A stretch of 39,772 nt of DNA from contig CAMZFA010000002.1 of the NCBI GenBank assembly GCA_947305945.1, positions 1 through 39,772 of the forward strand, given 5' to 3'. The notes under the pieces were generated by a model. That model was not told where the DNA came from. It saw only the letters and a list, made by a program, of their open reading frames with translations, and did not search any database. Shown piece by piece: positions 10,724 to 17,996 of this stretch (positions within the stretch are counted from its first letter, which is position 1; every line of letters starts with the position of its first letter). The stretch is from an uncultured Spirochaetales bacterium (GTDB lineage: Bacteria > Spirochaetota > Spirochaetia > Sphaerochaetales > Sphaerochaetaceae). Made by a program: the position numbers and the translations under genes.

Positions 10724-11857
10724 ATGTCAGTTACAAAACCGGTAATGTTGGATGAAACTGGACAGGAAATGGTGGAAGTTCTCAGAGGTGTCAAGATGGC
10801 AATTGCCTCAGGAAAGGATTCTGAGATCACGACATGGAAGGAAATCCGCGCCAATGTGCGTAACGGATTGGGTGAAATCCTGTATCCCGTTGGAACAAAG
10901 TTTGTCATTTACAAGTATGCAAACGGCGCAACGAAATCAGGAACCCCGGTCAAGTATTATCTTGATGCGGTTGGACACAACAAGCACTTCCTTATCAGGC
11001 ATGGAGAGAAAACTGCGGATTATTCAATGACACTTCAGTTCCATGAGCTGCTGAATGATTCAATGCAGTTCGATGCTGCCGAGGATCAGTACGGAGTATC
11101 ACTTGATACATCGGTTGTCTCTTGGAAGACCTATTATTCGGACACCTCCGGAACGGTTGTCGTTGACCCGACAGGAAACCCGAGTACAAACGGATATTAT
11201 GAGAAGAATGATACTTCCACATATCCGAGAAGCACCTACGGTTCAAACAACTGGAGACATTCAGGAATCAGAAAATGGCTCAATGCAGACCCGGACACAG
11301 CAGCAGATGCTTGGTGGGCCAAGTCCACACCGTTTGACAAGAAGCCGGATTATGGCACATACCTCCCGTTCCAAGCTCTGCTTGCAGACAACACGGACGG
11401 TGATGCAGCCACACTTCTTGACGTTATCGGACCGGTCACGATCAGAACCATCCTGAATACCATCAAAAACCCGGACAACTCGGATTACTACCTTGATGCG
11501 GATGCTTCAGGCCAGTACGCAGTTGCTTCAAGACTTGCCTACGATGTGACGGAAGATACCTTCTTCCTGCCGACAACAAAGGAAGTTCATTGCAGCACAT
11601 ACAACGAGGACGGCGGAGTTCTTCTTCAGTATTATGACAAGTTCTCCGATTACGCCTCTCCGATTGGTGCATGGGGAAGCGCGGACACAAACCTTCTCAA
11701 GCACAAGCAGAACGCAAGTTCCGCCACGGATTGGTGGCTGCGCTCGGCGGGTACGGGCTATGCGCGCGATGCTGTGAGTGTGGGTTCCGATGGCACAGTC
11801 AACAGCGGCGGCGCGTACACTGCGTATGGGGTGGCTCCGATTTGCGTAATCTACTAA
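10724..11857 (+). CDS. DGR variable (target) protein; C-type-lectin-fold/DUF6273-like receptor-binding tip
   Basis: C-term WWLRSAGTGYARDAVSVGSDGTVNSGGAYTAYGVAPICVIY, encoded by VR that matches TR except at TR adenines; RBS ggagg. Confidence 0.9.
   Translation: MSVTKPVMLDETGQEMVEVLRGVKMAIASGKDSEITTWKEIRANVRNGLGEILYPVGTKFVIYKYANGATKSGTPVKYYLDAVGHNKHFLIRHGEKTADYSMTLQFHELLNDSMQFDAAEDQYGVSLDTSVVSWKTYYSDTSGTVVVDPTGNPSTNGYYEKNDTSTYPRSTYGSNNWRHSGIRKWLNADPDTAADAWWAKSTPFDKKPDYGTYLPFQALLADNTDGDAATLLDVIGPVTIRTILNTIKNPDNSDYYLDADASGQYAVASRLAYDVTEDTFFLPTTKEVHCSTYNEDGGVLLQYYDKFSDYASPIGAWGSADTNLLKHKQNASSATDWWLRSAGTGYARDAVSVGSDGTVNSGGAYTAYGVAPICVIY
11716..11844 (+). repeat. DGR variable repeat (VR), 129 nt, ending with IMH-like ggggtggctccgatttg
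   Basis: Manual alignment with 12338-12463: about 17-18 substitutions, all opposite A in TR, no non-A mismatches, plus one 3-nt insertion in VR. Confidence 0.95.
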
Positions 11858-11873
11858 TAATCCCAAGAACCGA

Positions 11874-11893
11874 AGGGGGCCGTTAGGTCCCCT
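11874..11893 (+). promoter_or_regulatory. Hairpin downstream of VR (agggggcc-gtta-ggtcccct), candidate DGR target-recognition hairpin
   Basis: 8-bp stem with one G.T wobble and 4-nt loop, 17 nt after the target stop codon; no T-run follows, so not a standard terminator. Confidence 0.5.
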
Positions 11894-11910
11894 GAAGGAG
11901 AGGTTTAACA

Positions 11911-12330
11911 ATGTCAGTGGTGAAGTCAAAGAGAATCACAAGACCTTTGAAGGCTTGCGTACTTGCCGTTCAGTTATTGGGAAAGACAATTGATGTGTGT
12001 TCAAGCAAGAACAACTTCCCTATAAGAAAGAAGTGGGCGATTCCGAGCGACCTCTACTATGAGGTCAGGGAATATTGCGTGAACATCAACCTTGCCAATG
12101 ATGTGAAGGTTTGTGATGCAAAGACCGCAAAAGAGCGGTTGGAGCATGATGCGGAAGCCGGAAAGCACTTGAAGAGGTTTATGATCCTCTGCAATGTGGC
12201 CTCTTTGACTTACCCGTTGGGTGAAACTGTGGTTAATTCTTGGATTGGCCTTGCCAATGAAAACGTTGAGCTATTCAATAAATGGCACAAGTCGGAGTTG
12301 GAGAGGTATTCAGGATTTTTGAATGGGTAA
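11911..12330 (+). CDS. avd: Avd-like accessory variability determinant
   Basis: 139-aa helical, basic protein between VR and TR; strong RBS (gaaggagagg); position and size match DGR Avd four-helix-bundle proteins. Confidence 0.75.
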   Translation: MSVVKSKRITRPLKACVLAVQLLGKTIDVCSSKNNFPIRKKWAIPSDLYYEVREYCVNINLANDVKVCDAKTAKERLEHDAEAGKHLKRFMILCNVASLTYPLGETVVNSWIGLANENVELFNKWHKSELERYSGFLNG

Positions 12331-12337
12331 TAGTTGT

Positions 12338-12463
12338 AAGTTCCGCCACGAATTGGTGGCTGCGCTCGGCGAATACGGACAATGCGAACAATGCTATGAA
12401 TGTGAATTCCGATGGCACAGTCAACAACAACGCGTACAATGCGAATGGGGTGGCTCCGATTTG
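12338..12463 (+). ncRNA. DGR template repeat (TR) within noncoding TR RNA region (about 12331-12572)
   Basis: A-rich in AAY triplets; pairs with VR with adenine-only differences; ends ggggtggctccgatttgG versus ...tttgC in VR; immediately upstream of RT. Confidence 0.95.
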
Positions 12464-12572
12464 GTTTGAAGGTTTTTCTATTCTGATATCCAGTATTCCG
12501 AAAGGTTGAACGCAGAAAAATAAAATCAAAACAAAGGAACTATTATCCAAGCCTTCGGGCAAATGGTAACGG

Positions 12573-13796
12573 ATGGCCTCTACGGTCTACGGACATAGAG
12601 AAACAGCACCGTGGCAGGGTGCAAGCCCTGCCGAATTATTTAAAGATATGGACGAGGTAAGAGAAAAGATTTCAAGCATCTATAGTCTCAATAAAGCGTT
12701 TGTGCGCTGCAAAACAGGAAGGCTTTGGAAACCTTCTGTTATGGACTATTACCTTCACATGATCCGTTACAACTACATTCTTCACATTCAGCTTGACGGA
12801 GACACCTACCGCGTTAAACCTTGCTATCACTTCACCATCTATGAGCCGATGATGCGAAACATTCAAGCTCCGCACCTCACCGACAGGGTTGTGCAGTCAA
12901 GCACCTGCAACAACTACCTCAAGGAGAAATTGAGGTATGTGTTCATCAGAGGCAATTGCGCCTGTCAGGAGGGAAAAGGAACCGATGACGCGAGAAACTA
13001 CTTCAAGGAACTTCTCAGGCGGTATTACCGCAGATACGGAACGGACGGGGTGGTTTGGAAGATAGACATTAGGCATTACTTTGCCTCAATAGACGGCGAT
13101 TGCTTGGATGCCATCAATCAGAAGTACATTCAAGATGAATGGGTTATATCATACATGGAGCAATGGGGTGTTCGGAAAGGCTCCAAAGGTTTAGGCCTCG
13201 GAGCTGAGACAAACCAGTTTGAAGCAGCTCTTGCTCTCCACCCGATTGACACATTCTTCAAGACGGTTGCCGGGTGCAAATACTACGTCAGATACCAAGA
13301 CGATATCATGATCATTCTTCGCAATAAAGAGGAAGTACACCGGGTCCAAGACATGCTGATTCAGCAGCTTGTGAAACAGAAGCTTACTCTCAATCAGAAG
13401 AAAACCCGTATCTTCAAGTTGTCGGCATGGTATTCCTTCCTCGGGTTCAACTTCACCGTGACTGAGACCGGCAAGGTTTTAATGCGTATCAAAGCGGAGA
13501 GTGTCAGCAGGCAACGGCGCAGATGCAGACACCAGTTCAACAATATTCCTTCCGAGGATATTGAGATTTCAGGTACTTGTTGGGCGGCAAACGCGTCCAA
13601 AGGTAATAACTACTTCATAGTCAGGAAGACGGAGGCTTACATTATGGAAATTGTAAGAGAGAAAAGAGAGCAGGAGAAAAAGATTGAGGCTTCTGCTGCA
13701 AGAGTTGAGAAGCTTGTTGCGAATCAGGAGTATATCGCAATGATGGCAGACATTGACCTTCCCGAGGAAGGAGAGAGGCAGGAGGTGGCTGAATGA
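12573..13796 (+). CDS. DGR reverse transcriptase
   Basis: YYVRYQDDIMII (catalytic YxDD, 13293-13304), upstream VVWKIDIRHYFASID, GLGLGAETNQF motif 4, LTLNQKKTRIFKLSAWYSFLGFNF. Confidence 0.95.
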   Translation: MASTVYGHRETAPWQGASPAELFKDMDEVREKISSIYSLNKAFVRCKTGRLWKPSVMDYYLHMIRYNYILHIQLDGDTYRVKPCYHFTIYEPMMRNIQAPHLTDRVVQSSTCNNYLKEKLRYVFIRGNCACQEGKGTDDARNYFKELLRRYYRRYGTDGVVWKIDIRHYFASIDGDCLDAINQKYIQDEWVISYMEQWGVRKGSKGLGLGAETNQFEAALALHPIDTFFKTVAGCKYYVRYQDDIMIILRNKEEVHRVQDMLIQQLVKQKLTLNQKKTRIFKLSAWYSFLGFNFTVTETGKVLMRIKAESVSRQRRRCRHQFNNIPSEDIEISGTCWAANASKGNNYFIVRKTEAYIMEIVREKREQEKKIEASAARVEKLVANQEYIAMMADIDLPEEGERQEVAE

Positions 13797-13930
13797 CAAC
13801 GACATGGTTTGACAGAATCAAGGACTTCTACGACAGGGGCCTTTGGACCAAAGAAATGGTCAGGAACGCCGTTGTGAAAGGCAAGATCACAGCCGAAGAG
13901 TATGAGCTTATCACGGGCGAAGCTTACTGA
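13793..13930 (+). CDS. XkdX family phage protein
   Basis: MTTTWFDRIKDFYDRGLWTKEMVRNAVVKGKITAEEYELITGEAY; typical XkdX pattern; ATGA overlap with RT. Confidence 0.85.
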   Translation: MTTTWFDRIKDFYDRGLWTKEMVRNAVVKGKITAEEYELITGEAY

Positions 13931-14102
13931 ATTCTACGGCATTGTCCCGGTCCCCGGAACGGATAACTATGTATTGCTGATAGGTGACATCCCTGTTGGC
14001 GTACATAGTTTCCCCGGGATGAATGAAGCAGAGGACTTTGTACTCTACAATTATTACAGCTTGAAGGAGGAAGCTGAAAAGATGAAGGAGCATATCAAGT
14101 GA
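13902..14102 (+). CDS. Small hypothetical protein (66 aa)
   Basis: ORF in same-strand cluster, overlaps end of XkdX. Confidence 0.45.
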   Translation: MSLSRAKLTEFYGIVPVPGTDNYVLLIGDIPVGVHSFPGMNEAEDFVLYNYYSLKEEAEKMKEHIK

Positions 14103-14356
14103 AAGTCGAGATTTTGAGTATCGTTGCAACGATCATTGTTTGCCTCTTCGGAAGCGGAGGTGTTGTCATGTGGGTTCTTAATCGTTGGGCTTCAAAGAAG
14201 GATGCAGGCCTGAAGGAAATCAAGGAAGGGATAAGGCTAGGTTTAGAGAACGATGCAGTCATATTCAAGGCCTTGAGGGACCACAAGATCAACGGCGAAT
14301 CCGAAGCCCAAGAAGTCAAGATGAACAATTATTTCAGAAAGTCATTCATTAAATAG
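14099..14356 (+). CDS. Small protein with N-terminal TM segment, lysis-region
   Basis: GTG start; ILSIVATIIVCLFGSGGVVMWVL hydrophobic segment. Confidence 0.6.
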   Translation: MKVEILSIVATIIVCLFGSGGVVMWVLNRWASKKDAGLKEIKEGIRLGLENDAVIFKALRDHKINGESEAQEVKMNNYFRKSFIK

Positions 14357-14364
14357 GAGGCTAT

Positions 14365-14694
14365 ATGTTGGCTGAGCAGTTGACAGGGTGGGATTTCCTT
14401 ATTATCGGTCTCACCGTTCTATTTGTTGAGTTTGTGGTCAAACTCATTTTCAAGGACGAGAAGTACAAGCTTGTTTGGAAGCTCTCGCCCATCGTCATTG
14501 ATGCAATCGTCTATGTTGTGATCGCACTGATCTCAAAGGGAACATGGTACACGGCCCTCATTCACGGAATCGCCGCAGGCCTTGCAGCAATGGGTTCCTA
14601 TGATGTGATTCTGAAGACCATGAAGGAATCCGGAATCAAATCACTCACCGATACAAACGAGGCGGTCAAGAAAGCGATACAGGGTGACAAATGA
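14365..14694 (+). CDS. Holin-like membrane protein
   Basis: 109 aa, multiple hydrophobic segments, RBS ggagg, immediately precedes spanin pair. Confidence 0.65.
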   Translation: MLAEQLTGWDFLIIGLTVLFVEFVVKLIFKDEKYKLVWKLSPIVIDAIVYVVIALISKGTWYTALIHGIAAGLAAMGSYDVILKTMKESGIKSLTDTNEAVKKAIQGDK

Positions 14695-14978
14695 ACGCCA
14701 TCACAGTAATCGCTATCCTTGTCGGAATCGCCGGGGTTCTCTTTGGAATTATCTGCCTGAAGAACAGGAAGATTGATTCTCAGAAGACAGAGATCAAGTC
14801 CAAAGACGCGGCGATCAAGAAAGCCGAGACGAACATTCAGGAGGTAGAAGATGTTCAGAAAGAAATCAAACGGCTTGACACGGAGACCGCTCCGCCTGAG
14901 GTTGTTCCTCCTGCTGCTGATGGTGATAGCGGTTCCCGTGTTGAGCGTCTTAACAAGTTGTTCAACGGTCAAAGCTGA
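14691..14978 (+). CDS. Rz-like i-spanin
   Basis: N-terminal TM followed by helical charged region; overlapped by Rz1-like ORF. Confidence 0.65.
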   Translation: MNAITVIAILVGIAGVLFGIICLKNRKIDSQKTEIKSKDAAIKKAETNIQEVEDVQKEIKRLDTETAPPEVVPPAADGDSGSRVERLNKLFNGQS

Positions 14979-15201
14979 GCCGGATTTTGACAACAGCGAA
15001 ATCCTGAAAGGCTTCATCGAGGAAATGCCGGAGCTTCCCGCCCTGCCTTCTTTGAATTGGACATACCGGGACGGTTTATACTGTCTGAGCGAGGCCGATG
15101 TTGACAAGCTGTTGAACTACGGTGAGAACGATATCCCTTCCTATAAGTATCAGATGGACCTTTGGAAGGCAAAACTGGATGTCATTCTCTCATATCTCTG
15201 A
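14851..15201 (+). CDS. Rz1-like o-spanin (lipoprotein)
   Basis: Signal peptide with lipobox VLTSC (Cys codon 14959-14961), Pro-rich PELPALP, starts inside the Rz-like gene in another frame. Confidence 0.7.
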   Translation: MFRKKSNGLTRRPLRLRLFLLLLMVIAVPVLSVLTSCSTVKAEPDFDNSEILKGFIEEMPELPALPSLNWTYRDGLYCLSEADVDKLLNYGENDIPSYKYQMDLWKAKLDVILSYL

Positions 15202-15226
15202 AGTCTCAAAACCAAATCCATTTTTC

Positions 15227-15475
15227 TTTAAGCAACCAACCGATTTCAAAGCGACCAACGGTTGTTTATCAGCGTAAACTACTTGCGTTACTAGCGAAAA
15301 AACTTTATATTACTCGTACATTGAGAAGTGATTTTACGTTGTCAGCGTAAATGTCAAAATCAATTGGATTGCGGCAATAGCTTCACCGCAATGAGATCGT
15401 AACGTTGTTGCGGACGTTCTATCTCTATAAAACAACTGATTTGTTTCGGTATTCTCAATGCTTTTAAGCAACCAA
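15227..15475 (+). repeat. 13-bp direct repeats TTTAAGCAACCAA (15227-15239, 15463-15475) plus variant AAAGCGACCAAC (15248-15259) upstream of int
   Basis: Exact repeats read directly; candidate integrase arm-type sites. Confidence 0.5.
15283..15311 (+). promoter_or_regulatory. Candidate sigma70 promoter upstream of integrase (TTGCGT-17-TATATT)
   Basis: Hexamers with 17-nt spacing; spacer contains AGCGAAAA operator-like motif. Confidence 0.4.
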
Positions 15476-15521
15476 TGGCTGTTTTTACGCAGCCATTTCG
15501 CAATCGACATTGAGGTACGAC

Positions 15522-16670
15522 ATGAAAAGATCACTTCCATTCAAACGCACTCCAAACGGAAAGTATTACTTCCGCTACTCCGATGCAGACGGCAATCGGA
15601 ATCAGAAATGCACAGGAACCTATGACTATGACGAGGCTCTTCTGATTATGAAGGCCTTCATGGGAAAGGTTGTCACTCCGGACATCCCCACATTCAGGGA
15701 CGAGCTGAGGCTTTACCAGTCAATCGACACGAACCCGAAATTCAAGACGGCGCAGATTGACGGCAGCCACTATTCAAGACGGTATGCACAGACCGTTGCG
15801 TACAAGGCCAAGAAGCTTGAGCAGATATGCCTAGAATCCTGCCCTGAGCTGTTTATGCTCAAGCTTGATGAATTTACCCGCCGGGATGCAAAAAGGCTCA
15901 CAGAGGCCATTGTCGCATCAATGGGACATTGCAGGACAGCACAGATATGCCAACAGGTCATGAAGGGCATCTTCTCCGAGGCCGTGCAGGACGGGGTGAT
16001 TCAAGTCTCCCCGGCCTTTGGTCAGAAGTGCATCAAGTATGATCCGAAGGAAAGATATGCGGTCCCCAACGAATGGCTTGCATGGGTAATAGACAGCCCT
16101 GATCTCTTCTTGGACCGGGAGGCATGGGCCTTCTTCTCCATTGCAGCCACAACCGGAATGAGAAGATCAGAGATTCTTGCATTGTCCACCGAACAGTTGA
16201 AAGGTGACGTTCTCACCATCAACAGAAACCTCTTGGGCACAGGCAAAGATTCAGAGATCGGTCTTCCGAAATGGGACATCATCAGGACCATTCCTGTTTC
16301 CAACATCACGCTTCAGATAATCAAGAGCATGAAGCCATATTCCAACGGGAGATACTTCTACAGATCATCAGCATGGGTGCAGAAGGTCTTTGACAACCTG
16401 AAGGCAACGCTCAACGGCTTGGACAAGGAGCATGAAGACTTTTGGTGCGATCTCACCCCGCATATCCTCAGACATTCATTCAACACGAATCTTCTTGTTT
16501 CAGGAGTGAATGACAATCTTATTGCCGAGTATTTGGGATGGCAGCATCAAGGGAAGCTTCTTGACATCCAACACAGATACACCCACTTCATCACGAAACA
16601 CCTGAGGCCGGTTTCGCAGAAGGTGGACGAGATTTACGCGTACAACGAAGAATTGCTGTTGGCTTTGTAG
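15522..16670 (+). CDS. int: Tyrosine recombinase/phage integrase
   Basis: TTGMRRSEILAL, HILRHSFNTNLLVSGVNDNLIAEYLGWQ, RYTHF motifs with R, H-x-x-R, Y. Confidence 0.93.
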   Translation: MKRSLPFKRTPNGKYYFRYSDADGNRNQKCTGTYDYDEALLIMKAFMGKVVTPDIPTFRDELRLYQSIDTNPKFKTAQIDGSHYSRRYAQTVAYKAKKLEQICLESCPELFMLKLDEFTRRDAKRLTEAIVASMGHCRTAQICQQVMKGIFSEAVQDGVIQVSPAFGQKCIKYDPKERYAVPNEWLAWVIDSPDLFLDREAWAFFSIAATTGMRRSEILALSTEQLKGDVLTINRNLLGTGKDSEIGLPKWDIIRTIPVSNITLQIIKSMKPYSNGRYFYRSSAWVQKVFDNLKATLNGLDKEHEDFWCDLTPHILRHSFNTNLLVSGVNDNLIAEYLGWQHQGKLLDIQHRYTHFITKHLRPVSQKVDEIYAYNEELLLAL

Positions 16671-16758
16671 CTTTGGTGTACATGTATCGTTTCTTTATTG
16701 CATGTACTATGTATAATGATAATCGGATTTGGTTTTGAGACAGTGTTTTTGAGACACC

Positions 16759-16793
16759 ACCGGCAGGATGCTATCTCCCTGCCGGTTTTTTTA
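16759..16793 (+). terminator. Rho-independent terminator after integrase
   Basis: accggcagg-N10-cctgccggt perfect 9-bp stem followed by ttttttt. Confidence 0.88.
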
Positions 16794-17012
16794 TCCGTAT
16801 GCAATTACCACAAAAATAATAAAACAGATCAGACTTATCATAGATGTTGGGAATAACCATTTCGGAGTTCCTTCATTGAAACATGACCTTTTGCCTCTGA
16901 GAAAATCAACATAGTGACTATTCTTATGATCAATTATCAAGAAAGGAATAAAAGAGCCACCAAAGATAATCAGCAATATCAAGCATATTATATCCCTTGT
17001 TTTCACCTTCAC
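16791..17012 (-). CDS. Small two-TM membrane protein (possible lysogenic-conversion/superinfection-exclusion gene)
   Basis: IICLILLIIFGGSFIPFLII and MISLICFIIFVVIAYG segments; minus-strand, between int and repressor. Confidence 0.55.
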   Translation of the reverse strand: MKVKTRDIICLILLIIFGGSFIPFLIIDHKNSHYVDFLRGKRSCFNEGTPKWLFPTSMISLICFIIFVVIAYG

Positions 17013-17052
17013 CTCTGCAAAGAAATCAACCTATGTTCAACACGCGTTCCAA

Positions 17053-17069
17053 CTTACGTTAAACGTAAG
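17053..17069. repeat. Palindrome CTTACGTT-A-AACGTAAG
   Basis: Perfect 8-bp inverted repeat with 1-nt centre; related copies at 17153-17169 and 20862-20878. Confidence 0.75.
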
Positions 17070-17194
17070 CCAACACCAAACCATACCATACCCTACAATT
17101 ATTACATATTCATTTCATTCATATATATGAAGTCATTTTCACACAAGTTCAACGTATGTTAAACGCAAGCTCTCTTATCAATTCTCCATTTTTA

Positions 17195-17524
17195 TTAAAC
17201 AACTTCAACTTCAGTTTTTTTATCAGGCATCCCGAGTAGTTCCCGGATTGCCCTGATCTTCCAATCCTCAGCTTTTTCAAGATATGGTATGAATTCAACA
17301 AACTCAGAGTTGACGGCATATTTGTTTTCTTCCTCCAAAGGATTGAACCCTAGAAATTTCTCTATTGCCTCCATCTGCTTGACCTTTGGAAATTGATTCT
17401 TGCGTTTCTGATAATAGATAGTCTCCCTCTTATATCCTATGGTATTTGCCATTTCAGTTACAGTGAGGTTCTTTTGCTCTAAGGCATAGTCAATTCGTTT
17501 CCAATAGGTCTTTGCGTCAGTCAT
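17195..17524 (-). CDS. XRE-type HTH transcriptional repressor (CI-like)
   Basis: MTDAKTYWKRIDYALEQKNLTVTEMANTIGYKRETIYYQKRKNQFPKVKQMEAIEKFLG HTH pattern; GGAGAG RBS on minus strand. Confidence 0.82.
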   Translation of the reverse strand: MTDAKTYWKRIDYALEQKNLTVTEMANTIGYKRETIYYQKRKNQFPKVKQMEAIEKFLGFNPLEEENKYAVNSEFVEFIPYLEKAEDWKIRAIRELLGMPDKKTEVEVV

Positions 17525-17554
17525 AATACTGTCTCTCCATATATAGAGGAAGGG

Positions 17555-17580
17555 ATTATAGTTTACGCTGATAGCGAAAA
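17555..17580 (-). promoter_or_regulatory. Leftward -10 TATAAT (17555-17560) with overlapping operator TTTACGCT-GAT-AGCGAAAA (17562-17580)
   Basis: Imperfect inverted repeat immediately upstream of the -10 of the repressor gene. Confidence 0.5.
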
Positions 17581-17607
17581 AAATCAACTATTTTTTACGT
17601 TTTATGC

Positions 17608-17636
17608 TTGACATAGCAGAAATTTTCCTCTATTGT
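17608..17636 (+). promoter_or_regulatory. Rightward early promoter TTGACA-17-TATTGT
   Basis: Consensus -35, 17-nt spacer; divergent from repressor. Confidence 0.7.
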
Positions 17637-17644
17637 AAGGTCAG

Positions 17645-17665
17645 ATAGCGAAAATTTCTCGCTAT
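17645..17665. promoter_or_regulatory. Operator-like inverted repeat ATAGCGA-N7-TCGCTAT
   Basis: Perfect 7-bp arms just downstream of the rightward promoter. Confidence 0.65.
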
Positions 17666-17675
17666 GAGAGGCAAT

Positions 17676-17957
17676 ATGACAGGTAGTTCAACAGACAAAA
17701 TCAGAGAAGCTTTTGAGGAATACACTGAAGCTCAGAACAGATTCATCGACAAGCTTAAAGGCATACTGATTCCCGATCCCGAAGCAGGCATAACATGGGT
17801 TTCCACCCGGCAGGCATCAGAGAGGACGGGAGCTGAATTAAGGAACATTCAAAACTGGATCACCTCAAACAAGGTCCGTTCAAGACGGTCCGGACATTGC
17901 TATGAAGTTGTCCTTGAGGATGTCATGACAAAGCATCTAAGCCGGATGAAGGCTTGA
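17676..17957 (+). CDS. HTH excisionase/Cro-like regulator
   Basis: TWVSTRQASERTGAELRNIQNWITSNKVRSRRSGHCYEV resembles MerR/excisionase-type wHTH; RBS gagagg; alternative ATG at 17664. Confidence 0.65.
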   Translation: MTGSSTDKIREAFEEYTEAQNRFIDKLKGILIPDPEAGITWVSTRQASERTGAELRNIQNWITSNKVRSRRSGHCYEVVLEDVMTKHLSRMKA

Positions 17958-17964
17958 GAATACC

Positions 17965-17996
17965 GAAAAAAAGCCGGGTAACGCAACTTACCCGGC
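17965..17996 (-). terminator. Terminator-like hairpin oriented for leftward transcription
   Basis: gccgggtaa-cgcaac-ttacccggc perfect 9-bp stem; A8 on the + strand 5' side gives a U-run on the minus transcript. Confidence 0.55.

Noticed and set aside
11528-11929. 133-aa minus ORF across VR and avd start
   Set aside because: Antisense to the target protein and the VR; no supporting signals.
12282-12509. 75-aa ORF covering TR (…SSATNWWLRSANTDNANNAM…)
   Set aside because: It is the TR read in the VR frame; no RBS, overlaps the end of avd; better explained as template RNA than as a gene.
13394-13805. Minus-strand ORFs overlapping the RT 3' end
   Set aside because: Antisense to conserved RT coding sequence; no independent evidence.
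16736-16793. Possible tRNA/tmRNA 3' end near integrase (attB-like)
   Set aside because: No T-loop or acceptor pairing found; the strong hairpin with T-run is a terminator.
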